Positions 48,595 to 60,630 of a stretch of 64,000 bases of DNA are shown here, piece by piece (positions within the stretch are counted from its first letter, which is position 1; each line of letters opens with the position of its first letter). The notes below the pieces were generated by a model. The model saw nothing but the letters and a program-made list of their open reading frames with translations. It was not told the DNA's origin and ran no database searches. The translations under genes were made by a program, and so were the position numbers. Location of the stretch: positions 1 to 64,000 of the forward strand of contig NZ_NWUO01000009.1 of NCBI RefSeq assembly GCF_002895925.1, given 5' to 3'. This DNA is from Mixta theicola (lineage in GTDB: Bacteria; Pseudomonadota; Gammaproteobacteria; Enterobacterales; Enterobacteriaceae).

Positions 48595-49671
48595 TTAGAA
48601 TTCATAACGAAGCCCTAAATGGTAGAAACTTTCTGCGGCGGAGCTACCGCCAAACGATACGCTGCGACCGGTAAGCAGGTTCTGGCCATCATGGCCGTTA
48701 CGCAGGATCCAGGCGCTGTAGACAGAGCTGCGTGGCGTCAGCCTGTACTGCGCTTCAAAGGTGGTATCCCGCAGCTCCAGCTTGTCGCCGCCCTGGTTGT
48801 TGAGATAACGGTAGCCTGCCCGCACCGTCCAGTCGCTATTGATGTCATAAACTGCGGTAAATTCATGATTCTTGTCTTTGCTGTCTGCATTGCCGTTGCT
48901 GTAGGTCACCGTATCCTGCGAATAGAGATAACCCAACATCAGTGAGCCAAGATAATAACGGGTGCCTATACCGCCATAGGTGAAACTCTCTGCGCCGTTG
49001 GTGCGGCTATTGACGCTCAGTTCGGCGCGCGTTTTCTGGAAAGCGATAACCGGCGCCAGCTTGCCTGCATCGCCCATATCCAGCGTATAGCGCAACGCCG
49101 CGTTATAGCCGTAATCCAGATCGGAGGTATTGTTGCCTATGATATAAGCGGTAGAGAAATCCAGCTGACCAAAGCTGTTCTGATATTGAACGGTGCCGTC
49201 CTGACGGAAAACCTGCACCGCCGTAGGATCGATATGCCGTGCCTGACGACCGGTGGAAACATCCGAACTGGCAAAGACATCGCCAATATCAGTAAACATG
49301 ATCAAACCTGATGACACGCGCCCGCCGGTGATCTTGCCATATTCGGCCATATCCAGCCCTGCCCAAACATAGCGGGCAGTCAGGCTGTCATTTTCACCTT
49401 CCACATTGTTGGCATACTCAGCGGAATTTACCTGATACTGCGCAAGGCCAATCAATGATAACGTGTCATTCACCGGCTGACGGCCGCTGACGCCAAGCCG
49501 TCCATCAAAGTCGCCCTGCACATCACCCGTTTTTTTGTCGGAGATATTGAAGCCCAGACGGCCATAAATATCGACGGCTGAGCCATCTTTTCCTTTATAA
49601 ACTTCTGCGGCCTGCGTCATAGCTGGTGCCAGAAAAGCCAGCATTAAAAGCATGCAATTCCTTGTTTTCAT
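48595..49671 (-). CDS. Outer membrane porin, OmpC/PhoE superfamily
   Basis: The 358-residue precursor has a signal peptide ending MTQA, then AEVYKGKDGSAVDIYGRLGF, the typical opening of classical enterobacterial trimeric porins, and ends in the C-terminal LGLRYEF with the final Phe needed for Bam assembly. Alternating beta-strand patterns run throughout. The constriction loop region (EYGKITGGRVSSGLIMFTD) differs from OmpC/OmpF. It lies ahead of murQP on the same strand, so it may admit MurNAc-containing muropeptide sugars. The start at 49671 is the best spaced from AAGGAA. No closer orthologue was recognised. Confidence 0.82.
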   Translation of the reverse strand: MKTRNCMLLMLAFLAPAMTQAAEVYKGKDGSAVDIYGRLGFNISDKKTGDVQGDFDGRLGVSGRQPVNDTLSLIGLAQYQVNSAEYANNVEGENDSLTARYVWAGLDMAEYGKITGGRVSSGLIMFTDIGDVFASSDVSTGRQARHIDPTAVQVFRQDGTVQYQNSFGQLDFSTAYIIGNNTSDLDYGYNAALRYTLDMGDAGKLAPVIAFQKTRAELSVNSRTNGAESFTYGGIGTRYYLGSLMLGYLYSQDTVTYSNGNADSKDKNHEFTAVYDINSDWTVRAGYRYLNNQGGDKLELRDTTFEAQYRLTPRSSVYSAWILRNGHDGQNLLTGRSVSFGGSSAAESFYHLGLRYEF

Positions 49672-49907
49672 TATCATCATTTCCTTTGCTTAAGAGTTAT
49701 CAGAACTAAATTCAGATAAATAATCTATTATTTAGATTTAAATAAAAAGGAATAATTTATTCATTGTAAATAAATGTGACAACCTTCAAAGGCTGGAGCA
49801 GACGAAGGGCAACGTGGGCGGGATTCAGGAGTTATCACGCCAGGCGGTTGCCTTTCTGCCCGCAGGAAGAGATGATCGATGAGGATTTTTTGTGGAGAAC
49901 CATTCTG

Positions 49908-50765
49908 GTGCTATACCGACAAAAATTGATTGAAAATCTGGAGCGTTTTACGCCCGGAGAGCGCAAAATCGCTGACTTCATTATTGCCAGCCCCGATCTG
50001 TTAAAAGAGCTCTCTTCTCAGCAGATGGCTGAAACGCTGGGCGTGAGTCAGTCGGCGATTGTGAAATTTGCGCAAAAACTTGGGTTGCGCGGTTTCACAA
50101 AATTTAAAATGGCTCTTGTTGAAGAGTGGGGACAGCAGATTTCTGATCACAAACAGAATTCATCGCACCTGCACAACGACATCAGCAGCCAGGATTCTTT
50201 ATCCGTTGTTGCGGAAAAACTCCTGAGTGAAAAGCTGAATGCGGTGCGAAAAACCACGGACAGCCTGGATATGGTTCAGCTTAAGACCGTTACCAATCTT
50301 ATTCAGAGCGCGGCGCGTATCCACATCGCGGCTATTGGCAGTTCCGCCCTGGTGGGTAAAGACCTGGCATGGAAGCTGATAAAAATTGGCTTTAACATCT
50401 TCAGTGAATATGACAGTCATGTGCAGCTGACCATTGCTCAGACGTTAACAAAACAGGATGTGCTGCTGGCCATCTCCTTTTCCGGTCAACGCAAAGAAGT
50501 GCTGCTGGCCGCAGAGATCGCAAAAAATAAAGGCGCGACGGTCGTGGCCATCACATCATTACAGGATAGCGAGCTCAGAAAACTGGCCGATTACACGCTG
50601 GATACCGTGTCTGATGAACCTCGCTGGCGCAGCTCTTCTATCTCTTCACGCAGCGCGCAATTTTGCGTGACCGATCTGTTGTTTATGGCATTGCTACAAA
50701 TTAACGACAATGAAGGGATAAAAATGATTGAGCAAAGCAGAAGTCATATCAAAAAATTATTGTAA
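49908..50765 (+). CDS. murR: RpiR-family repressor of MurNAc utilisation
   Basis: MurR represses murQP and is released by MurNAc 6-phosphate. The 285-residue protein equals E. coli MurR in length when started at the GTG at 49908 (LYRQKLIENLERF after Met). It has an N-terminal RpiR helix-turn-helix (SSQQMAETLGVSQSAIVKFA) and a SIS effector domain (AAIGSSALVGKDLAWKLIKI; LAISFSGQRKEVLLAAEIA). The match to E. coli MurR includes TLDTVSDEPRWRSSS. An ATG at 49872 with AGGAAGAG upstream is an alternative start. It is divergent from the porin-murQP unit. Confidence 0.88.
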   Translation: MLYRQKLIENLERFTPGERKIADFIIASPDLLKELSSQQMAETLGVSQSAIVKFAQKLGLRGFTKFKMALVEEWGQQISDHKQNSSHLHNDISSQDSLSVVAEKLLSEKLNAVRKTTDSLDMVQLKTVTNLIQSAARIHIAAIGSSALVGKDLAWKLIKIGFNIFSEYDSHVQLTIAQTLTKQDVLLAISFSGQRKEVLLAAEIAKNKGATVVAITSLQDSELRKLADYTLDTVSDEPRWRSSSISSRSAQFCVTDLLFMALLQINDNEGIKMIEQSRSHIKKLL

Positions 50766-50775
50766 GGAAGCCGGG

Positions 50776-51858
50776 ATGAAAGCGAAGCCGACCACCCTGT
50801 ATGATGTGGCGCAGCACGCCGGGGTCTCTTACCAGACCGTGTCACGGGTGATAAACCAGGCGGGAAACGTATCAGAAAAAACCCGGCAGAAGGTGGAGTC
50901 GGCAATGAGCGCGCTGAACTACGTGCCTAACCGCGTAGCGCAGCAGCTGGCGGGGAAAATTAGTCACACTATCGGGCTTGCCACTGCCGATCTTGCGCTG
51001 CATGCGCCTTCTCAAATTGCCGCCGCCATCAAATCCCGTGCCGGAGAAAAGCATTTTAACGTCGTGATCTCAATGACCGGGCAGAGCGGCGCGGCGGCAG
51101 CCAGAGCGGCCATTAACAATCTGCTGGCGCAGCGCGTAGACGGGCTGATCGTTAATATTCCTCTGCAGGACGAGGATGCGCAAAGCCTGATGACGCTGTG
51201 TCAGGAGGTGCCGGTGCTGTTTCTTGATGTCTCGCCGCAGCTGGACGCCAATAGCGTTATTTTCGATGCTGGCGAAGGCGCGCGTTTGGGCGTGGCGCAC
51301 CTGCTGGAGCTTGGTCATCGCGAGATTGCGCTGCTGGCCGGGCCACAAAGCTCGGTTTCGGCGCGTTTGCGCTTTGACGGCTGGCAGCAGACGCTGGCGC
51401 AACAGCAGCTACGGCCCGTAGCGGTAATGGAAGGAGACTGGAGCGCGCTTTCCGGCTATCAGCAGGTTGCGCGGCTGTTGAATGAAGGCGCCCGGCCCGG
51501 TGCGATTCTGGTGGCTAACGATCAGATGGCATTAGGGGCGCTGCGGGCAATTTCAGAGGCGGGCCTCAGGGTGCCAAATGATATATCGGTTATCGGTTAT
51601 GACGATACCGCCGACAGCGCCTGCTTTATTCCGCCGTTGACCACCATCAGGCAGGATTTCAGGAGTTTAGGTAAAAACAGCGTGGAGCGGCTGGTGGAGA
51701 TGATTTATCAGCCTGATGCGCCAACGCGTTCCGATCGGCTGCCGGTCAGTCTGGTGGTACGTAAAACCACCGCTTCACCGGAAGAAGAGACGCTTTCCCC
51801 GCAGGCGCTGGCGGATGCGCTAATGCAGCTGGCGCACCAGGCGGCGCGTCTGAAATAG
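50776..51858 (+). CDS. lacI: Lac repressor
   Basis: The 360-residue protein matches E. coli LacI: helix-turn-helix TLYDVAQHAGVSYQTVSRVI with the operator-reading residues Tyr19, Gln20 and Arg24 identical to E. coli Tyr17, Gln18 and Arg22. The hinge NYVPNRVAQQLAGK, the inducer pocket SSVSARLRF and GYDDTADS, and a C-terminal tetramerisation heptad (LADALMQLAHQAARLK) are present. The ATG at 50776 with AAGGAAG upstream is preferred to one at 50728 inside murR. Only 10 bp separate it from murR, so the two regulators may share transcripts. Confidence 0.95.
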   Translation: MKAKPTTLYDVAQHAGVSYQTVSRVINQAGNVSEKTRQKVESAMSALNYVPNRVAQQLAGKISHTIGLATADLALHAPSQIAAAIKSRAGEKHFNVVISMTGQSGAAAARAAINNLLAQRVDGLIVNIPLQDEDAQSLMTLCQEVPVLFLDVSPQLDANSVIFDAGEGARLGVAHLLELGHREIALLAGPQSSVSARLRFDGWQQTLAQQQLRPVAVMEGDWSALSGYQQVARLLNEGARPGAILVANDQMALGALRAISEAGLRVPNDISVIGYDDTADSACFIPPLTTIRQDFRSLGKNSVERLVEMIYQPDAPTRSDRLPVSLVVRKTTASPEEETLSPQALADALMQLAHQAARLK

Positions 51859-51972
51859 AGATTAAGAGAAATGAACCTTAACCATGAGAAAGCAGAGCGG
51901 TTAAGGTTTACTAATATTATGGTGTATAAATATCGGCATAGTTATATTGTCAATTATATGCAGCTTTAGATT

Positions 51973-52257
51973 TTAAATATTATCAACCTTACTGAAGCCA
52001 TTTTTTCTGGCGTATTGAGCCATTCTAATAATGAGAAAATAAATAAGCGCGGCAAGGGAGAAGATAACGATATAATTAATATCATAATAAACATCATCCA
52101 GATCTTCACGGGATGCGCCATCATAAATAAAATTGGCTACAGAAGCCGAAAAATCGCAATTAATGTATTTATAGGGATCGCCAATTAACCTTCCAATACC
52201 AATAGCCAGCAAAATAAAAAACAAAAAATTAACTAATCTACGGACAAATCCTGGCAT
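51973..52257 (-). CDS. Two-helix membrane protein, probable immunity protein of the DUF2778 effector
   Basis: The 94-residue protein has two membrane segments (about residues 8-26 and 65-85) joined by an acidic loop of about 38 residues (CDFSASVANFIYDGASREDL and onward) that should face the periplasm. It overlaps the end of the effector gene by 20 bases and is as AT-rich, so the two are co-expressed. A periplasmic loop held at the membrane is a suitable arrangement to neutralise a wall-active enzyme. The ATG at 52257 with GAGG nine bases upstream is preferred to a TTG five codons earlier. The family is not recognised. Confidence 0.55.
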   Translation of the reverse strand: MPGFVRRLVNFLFFILLAIGIGRLIGDPYKYINCDFSASVANFIYDGASREDLDDVYYDINYIVIFSLAALIYFLIIRMAQYARKNGFSKVDNI

Positions 52258-52801
52258 GATGAATAACCTCAATAGTTCCGTATGCCATCAGACCACTACG
52301 ACCGGGCACAGGCATTTTGCGCGTTCTTAACAGTTCATTACGCAGCAAGGCGTAATGAGTATTACGTACCAGCGTAATACAGCCCCAGGAAACGCTTCCC
52401 GGATGCAAACGAAAATGTTTACGCTCAACGCCCTTTATCCAGGTGTAATCAACAATTTTCCCATCGTCACGATAAAGAGCAAACCATTCAGAGCGCATAA
52501 ATTCAGCGTTTGAAAAAACAATATTCGTAAAATCTTTTATCCAGGCTCTCGTTTTAGACCATACGCCCCCAGCAGGACGGTCAACAATCCAGTATTTACC
52601 CGTCGGAATCGGGCCACTGCCAGGAATAATGCTACATCCGCCGTGATTGCGGTACAGGCCATCTCCTGAAAAATCCATAAATGTGCCGATTCCATTAAAA
52701 ATAAGCGGTGAGAAGTCAGCATCATTAATAACAAACCTTCCATATAAAGCCATAGATGCCTCCATGCTCCCTGATGAGTTATCCTGACTATATCGCCCCA
52801 T
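52238..52801 (-). CDS. DUF2778/Tlde1-like L,D-transpeptidase-fold effector
   Basis: The 187-residue protein has the DUF2778 pattern: GIGTFMDFSGDGLYRNHGG, then GSGPIPTGKYWIVDRP, and the catalytic motif HPGSVSWGCITLV (His then Ser-x-Gly-Cys), as in L,D-transpeptidase-like Tlde1 effectors that are delivered by type VI secretion and alter peptidoglycan tetrapeptides in rival cells. There is no Sec signal, which fits delivery by a secretion machine. A strong GGAAGGGG site precedes the ATG at 52801. It is inserted, on the opposite strand, between lacI and lacZ and is followed by its probable immunity gene. Confidence 0.72.
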   Translation of the reverse strand: MGRYSQDNSSGSMEASMALYGRFVINDADFSPLIFNGIGTFMDFSGDGLYRNHGGCSIIPGSGPIPTGKYWIVDRPAGGVWSKTRAWIKDFTNIVFSNAEFMRSEWFALYRDDGKIVDYTWIKGVERKHFRLHPGSVSWGCITLVRNTHYALLRNELLRTRKMPVPGRSGLMAYGTIEVIHHARICP

Positions 52802-52921
52802 TTATTGCCCCTTCCTTGTGATAAGGGAAAGATATGATTAACTATCGGTCATCAATAATGAATGGCAAAAAATTACAGCGCCACGCCCGTCCATAGCACA
52901 GGTATTGCCTGAATCCTGTAA

Positions 52922-56203
<3,282 letters not shown>

Positions 56204-56221
56204 CCTGCGCTGAGCGCTAGC

Positions 56222-56248
56222 CGGGGCAGGTCTGGTCAGTCTGCCCCG
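56222..56248 (+). terminator. Hairpin downstream of lacZ
   Basis: GGGGCAG and CTGCCCC arms flank a short loop 19 bases after the lacZ stop, without a T run. It may stop or slow transcription before the convergent fliR gene. Confidence 0.5.
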
Positions 56249-56363
56249 CGTTGACCTTAAGGTAAACGTGATGTATTACCTAAAAATAGCAACTTCCGGT
56301 TGTTCGGGCGGTTCTGCTGCTTTTACTTTTTCATTATGAGAGCCTGCTTTCCGACAAGCTGGT

Positions 56364-57158
56364 TTAGCCGGAATGGAACAGCAGCATAATTTGCGCAAGG
56401 CGGTTAAAAACCACTTCCATCAGGTGATAAAAGAAAGGCGCGAAGTTATTCATCAACAGCAGCAGCGCCAGCATCCCTACGCTGAGCGTCAGCGGGAAAC
56501 CGACGACAAAAATTGATAGCTGCGGCGTCAGGCGGTTAAGTAATCCGAGCGTCAGGTTTATTGTCAGCAACAGCGTAATTAACGGCAGCCCCAGCGCAAT
56601 GCCGAACTGAAAAACCAGCCCGCCCATGTGGGCGACCGCGCTAAACGCATTACGGCTCAGCGGCGCACCGCTCACCGGCAGCAGCTGAAAGCTTTCCGAC
56701 AGCACTTCCAGCATCAGCAAATGGCCGTTAAACAGCAGAAACAGCAGAATGGCCAGCAGGTTCAGAATGCGGGAAATAACCGGCATATTATCGCCACCGT
56801 TAGGATCGTAAAAGGTGGCGAACGAAAGGCCCATCTGTAGACCGATAATCTCGCCGGCGTAGCGCACGGCAACAAACAGAAACTGGATAGTCAGGCCCAT
56901 CGCCGCCCCGATCAGCAGCTGCTGGCAGCCGACCCATAATCCCATAATTGAGATTAGCGGGATCGTGTTATCGGGCAGATTCTGCCCCAGCAGCAGGGCG
57001 ATAACCGCCGCCAGCCCAACCTTGACCCGGTTGCCGATCGCCTTGTCGTTAAATACCGGCGCGGTGCTGAACAGCGCCAGCACGCGCATTAGCGGCCAGA
57101 AGTAATGGCTCACCAGCAGCGGCAACGTATCCAGCGACAGGCTCTGCATCTTAGCCAA
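56364..57158 (-). CDS. fliR: Flagellar biosynthetic protein FliR
   Basis: FliR is part of the FliPQR export gate of the flagellar type III secretion system in the inner membrane. The 264-residue protein is almost entirely hydrophobic, with MRVLALFSTAPVFNDKAIGN and GEIIGLQMGLSFATFYDPNGG as family stretches. It is last in the fliH-R run and overlaps fliQ by eight bases. Confidence 0.95.
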   Translation of the reverse strand: MAKMQSLSLDTLPLLVSHYFWPLMRVLALFSTAPVFNDKAIGNRVKVGLAAVIALLLGQNLPDNTIPLISIMGLWVGCQQLLIGAAMGLTIQFLFVAVRYAGEIIGLQMGLSFATFYDPNGGDNMPVISRILNLLAILLFLLFNGHLLMLEVLSESFQLLPVSGAPLSRNAFSAVAHMGGLVFQFGIALGLPLITLLLTINLTLGLLNRLTPQLSIFVVGFPLTLSVGMLALLLLMNNFAPFFYHLMEVVFNRLAQIMLLFHSG

Positions 57159-57420
57159 TCATCTGCGGCAAATTGGTATAGAGCGCCCGCATATAATCAA
57201 GCATCGTTGACAGCATGCTCGGCCCAAGCGCGACAACCACCGCGACAATCACCAGGATTTTCGGAATAAAGCTCAGCGTCATCTCATTAATCTGCGTGGA
57301 AGCCTGCAGAATACTGACGACAAGGCCGGTGATCAGCGCCGCCAGCAACAGCGGTGCGGCCAGCATCAGTCCAACCCGGATGGCCTGGAATCCCATAGCC
57401 ATTACGCTTTCTGGCGTCAT
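57151..57420 (-). CDS. fliQ: Flagellar biosynthetic protein FliQ
   Basis: FliQ is an 89-residue export-gate subunit with two membrane helices. MTPESVMAMGFQAIRVGLML at the start and QINEMTLSFIPKILV are characteristic. It follows fliP by 11 bp. Confidence 0.95.
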   Translation of the reverse strand: MTPESVMAMGFQAIRVGLMLAAPLLLAALITGLVVSILQASTQINEMTLSFIPKILVIVAVVVALGPSMLSTMLDYMRALYTNLPQMIG

Positions 57421-57431
57421 CTGTTATCCCG

Positions 57432-58187
57432 TCAGTTGATAAAGGTCTGGGCCAGTGAACCCATAATCAGCTGCCAGCCATCCACCAGCACAAACAGGAT
57501 CAGCTTGAACGGCAGTGAGATAGTGGCCGGCGGTAGCATCATCATCCCCAGCGCCATCAGCACGCTGGCGATCACCAGATCGATAATCAGAAATGGAATG
57601 AATACCGCGAAGCCGATTTGGAAACCGGTTTTTAGCTCGCTGGTGACGAAAGCGGGCAGCAGAATACGCAGCGGCACATCGTCCTGGCTGGCGTAGTTAT
57701 CCACTTTCGCCATGCGGGTATAAAGCGCCAGATCGGCCTCACGCGTGTGGCTTAGCATAAAATCACGCATCGGCTTCGCCGCCAGCGGCAACGCCTCTTC
57801 CATCGTGATCTTATCCTGCGACAGCGGCACCCAGGCATCTTCATACACCCGGTTAAACACCGGCGACATAACAAAAAAGGTGATAAACAGCGCCAGCCCC
57901 AGTAGCACCTGATTAGGCGGCGTGGAGGGCGTTCCTAACGCGTTACGCAGCAGGCCCAGCACGATAATGATGCGGGTAAAACCGGTCATCATCAGCAGAA
58001 TCGCGGGTAAAAACGTCAGAGAAGTCAGCAGAACCAGCGTCTGGATCGGCAAAGACCAGCTTTCGCCGCCGCCGCCCCGCGTCAGCAGAATATCGCCGTT
58101 GGCGGCCCAGGCCGCATGCGGCAGCAGAAGTAAAGGCAGCAGCATCGCCGACCGATAGCGCTGTACAGCGTGCAATAGAAGACTCAT
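57432..58187 (-). CDS. fliP: Flagellar biosynthetic protein FliP
   Basis: FliP forms the core ring of the export gate. The 251-residue precursor has a cleavable signal ([10 protein letters not shown] then ANGD), [52 protein letters not shown] and [19 protein letters not shown]. It overlaps fliO by four bases, indicating coupled translation. Confidence 0.96.
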   Translation of the reverse strand: MSLLLHAVQRYRSAMLLPLLLLPHAAWAANGDILLTRGGGGESWSLPIQTLVLLTSLTFLPAILLMMTGFTRIIIVLGLLRNALGTPSTPPNQVLLGLALFITFFVMSPVFNRVYEDAWVPLSQDKITMEEALPLAAKPMRDFMLSHTREADLALYTRMAKVDNYASQDDVPLRILLPAFVTSELKTGFQIGFAVFIPFLIIDLVIASVLMALGMMMLPPATISLPFKLILFVLVDGWQLIMGSLAQTFIN

Positions 58188-58540
58188 TGTTCAGGTTCCG
58201 CTTTGCCGCGTTTCAGCAGGCGCTTCAGGGTAAGCTGAAAATCTGGCGTAGCCACGGTCTGCGCCTCTGCGGATTGACTAAGGCGGCCAAGGCGAGTAAT
58301 CGCGCCGGGCGTGACGCCCAGCAGTAGCCGCTGACCGTCAACCTCGACGACGACCAGCCGTTCGCGCTGGCCAAGCGAATAGCTGCTTTTCACCGCGATC
58401 GACGAGCCATGCGCGCGGGCATGTCCGGCCAATCCACAGCGACGCGCCAGCCAGGCGCAGGAAATAATCAACAGGACGACAATCGCCAACGCGCCGCTCA
58501 CCTGAGTTACCAGCGAGAGAGTCGTAGAAGCATCATTCAT
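58184..58540 (-). CDS. fliO: Flagellar protein FliO
   Basis: FliO is a 118-residue chaperone for FliP assembly, with one N-terminal membrane segment ([19 protein letters not shown]) and a cytoplasmic domain containing [20 protein letters not shown]. It lies between fliN and fliP, the invariant enteric order. Confidence 0.92.
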   Translation of the reverse strand: MNDASTTLSLVTQVSGALAIVVLLIISCAWLARRCGLAGHARAHGSSIAVKSSYSLGQRERLVVVEVDGQRLLLGVTPGAITRLGRLSQSAEAQTVATPDFQLTLKRLLKRGKAEPEQ

Positions 58541-58565
58541 GACAGGTCTGCGTTCCGGTTAATTA

Positions 58566-58970
58566 TCACCTGCTTAAACGCTGCATACGTTCAGAAGGCG
58601 TAATAATGTCGGTAATGCGGATGCCGAACTTATCGGAAACCACTACCACTTCACCCTGGGCGATGAGATAGCCGTTAATCAGAATATCAAGCGGCTCACC
58701 GGCCAGTCCGTCCAGCGTCACCACCGAACCCTGGCTCAGTCGCAGCAGCTCTTTAATCGTCATTTTGGTACGACCCAGCTCCACGGTCATATTTACCGGA
58801 ATATCAAGGATAAGCTTAAGATCTTCGCTAAATGCGGCAACCTGCGTCTCTTTCGTTATAACCGGTGCGTTGGCCTGACTTTCCGTAGTCTGCTGCTCGG
58901 CCAACGCTTCCCCCCAAAGGCTGTCTGTTGACTGATCTTCAGTCTCAGACGGTTGTTTTGCGTCACTCAT
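58566..58970 (-). CDS. fliN: Flagellar motor switch protein FliN
   Basis: FliN forms the lower C-ring of the rotor with FliM and docks FliH. The 134-residue protein has a variable acidic N-terminus and a SpoA domain (LKLILDIPVNMTVELGRTKM, LRLSQGSVVTLDGLAGEPLD, GIRITDIITPSERMQRL). It overlaps the end of fliM by eight bases. Confidence 0.96.
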   Translation of the reverse strand: MSDAKQPSETEDQSTDSLWGEALAEQQTTESQANAPVITKETQVAAFSEDLKLILDIPVNMTVELGRTKMTIKELLRLSQGSVVTLDGLAGEPLDILINGYLIAQGEVVVVSDKFGIRITDIITPSERMQRLSR

Positions 58971-59976
58971 GGGGATATTGCTCCTTATTTAATGACGGTA
59001 AATTAGGGTTTAATAATTTCTCGACTTTGAGGGCATATTGGCCGTTAACACAGCCATAGCTGCCTGACAGAACCGGGTAACCATCAACGAATGCTTCAAT
59101 ACTTTCCGGCTTGTCCAACGGAATAACATCGCCATTTTGCAGCGCGAGAATTTTTGACAGGCGCGTTTGTACGTCGGTGAAATTCGCCACCAGCTCCAGT
59201 TCGGTATCTTTTACCTGCGAAGCCAGAACCGTGCGCCACTGATCGTCTTCCTGCTGCGAATTTTCCAGCGGCGGGTTACTTAATAGCTCACGTAGCGGCT
59301 CAATAATGCTGAAAGGAATACAGATATCGAACTCACCGCTTTGCGAGCCTATTTCCACATAAAAGGGCGTGGTGACCACGATATCGTTTGGTGACGAGGT
59401 GATATTAGTGAATTTAACCTGAATTTCGGCGCGAACGTATTCGGTTTCTAATTTGAAAATAGAGCTCCAGGCGTAATCATAGGCTTCCAGCGCCATCGAC
59501 AGCATTCGCTTAATAATACGCTGCTCGGTAGGCGTGAATTCACGTCCTTCCACCTTGGTCAGAAAGCGTCCGTCGCCGCCAAACAGGTTATCAACCGCCA
59601 TAAAGACCAGGCTGGGCGAGAAAACAAACAGCGCCGTTCCGCGTAGCGGGTTCATATGCACTAAATTAAGGTTGGTCGGCACCGGTAGGTTGCGGGCAAA
59701 TTCATGATAGGGCTGAACTTTTATATTTCCAGCGGTAATATCCGGACTGCGCCGTAACAAATTAAACAACCCTATACGAAACTGACGGGCGAAGCGTTCA
59801 TTAATGATCTCAAGCGAATGCAGACGTTCGCGCACTACGCGGCGCTGCGTATTAGGATCGTAAGGCTTGATCGCCTCATCGCTAGTCAGGACTTCGTCAA
59901 TATGTTCAGTTTCACTACTGCCGCCGCCGTTTAACAGGCGATCAATTTCGGCCTGCGATAATATGCTATCAGACAT
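58963..59976 (-). CDS. fliM: Flagellar motor switch protein FliM
   Basis: FliM sets motor direction by binding phospho-CheY. The 337-residue protein begins with the CheY-binding peptide SILSQAEIDRLLNGG, followed by the middle domain (LHSLEIINERFARQFRIGLF; NPLRGTALFVFSPSLVFMAV) and a C-terminal SpoA domain (FTDVQTRLSKILALQNGDVI). It follows fliL by five bases. Confidence 0.97.
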   Translation of the reverse strand: MSDSILSQAEIDRLLNGGGSSETEHIDEVLTSDEAIKPYDPNTQRRVVRERLHSLEIINERFARQFRIGLFNLLRRSPDITAGNIKVQPYHEFARNLPVPTNLNLVHMNPLRGTALFVFSPSLVFMAVDNLFGGDGRFLTKVEGREFTPTEQRIIKRMLSMALEAYDYAWSSIFKLETEYVRAEIQVKFTNITSSPNDIVVTTPFYVEIGSQSGEFDICIPFSIIEPLRELLSNPPLENSQQEDDQWRTVLASQVKDTELELVANFTDVQTRLSKILALQNGDVIPLDKPESIEAFVDGYPVLSGSYGCVNGQYALKVEKLLNPNLPSLNKEQYPHE

Positions 59977-59981
59977 GGGCG

Positions 59982-60491
59982 TTACCGTAATATAAAGGCG
60001 TTAAACAAAACATCCGTGACAACCACTCCCGATTTTTCATCAAGAGGCGTGGTTAATACCTGTTTAATGTCCTGGATTAGCTGTGACTTACCTTCGTTGA
60101 GAGATAACTCCTCCGCGCTGTGGCCGGAAAATAACATCAATAAACGGCTACGCACTTCCGGCAGGTATTTTTCAATTTTGCTTTTATCATCTTCATTATT
60201 CACGCGCAGCGTTAAGCCTATATAAAGTACCCGATCGTATTCTTCACCGGCTGGCTTCAGGCTAACGGTAAATGTATCCAGCGGGACATAAACAGGCGTT
60301 ATCGGCTCGGTAACTTCTGTTTCTTCAGGCGGTTCGCTGTCTGACAACATGCGTGCCTGCATATTTTTCATTTCATACATGGTCCAGGCGGCAATAGAGC
60401 AGGCGCCTACCGCCAGTAGCAGAATGACAAGAATAAATAGCGAACGTAATTTACTTTTCCCTGTCGTCGTCGACTTTTTCTTATTTGGCAT
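59982..60491 (-). CDS. fliL: Flagellar basal-body protein FliL
   Basis: FliL surrounds the stator units and helps torque generation. The 169-residue protein has one N-terminal membrane helix (LFILVILLLAVGACSIAAW) and a periplasmic domain ending VVTDVLFNAFILR. PVYVPLDTFTVSLKP and RVLYIGLTLRV are typical. It follows a 139-bp gap after fliK, as in other enterics. Confidence 0.94.
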   Translation of the reverse strand: MPNKKKSTTTGKSKLRSLFILVILLLAVGACSIAAWTMYEMKNMQARMLSDSEPPEETEVTEPITPVYVPLDTFTVSLKPAGEEYDRVLYIGLTLRVNNEDDKSKIEKYLPEVRSRLLMLFSGHSAEELSLNEGKSQLIQDIKQVLTTPLDEKSGVVVTDVLFNAFILR

Positions 60492-60630
60492 CGAATTAAC
60501 AATTCCTGTTATAAACTACCTGACGTTCAATTATACAAATCCATTGAATAGCAAATTCTATTACAAGCAAGCTCCTGGACAATTCGCCAAAAAGAAGAAA
60601 TTACTGATGGTAAATCTTCAACTCACTTTT

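Noticed and set aside
60492-60630. The 139-bp gap between fliK and fliL as a possible extra gene or promoter
   Set aside because: A gap of similar size occurs in other enteric fli operons, and no frame or strong promoter is visible.
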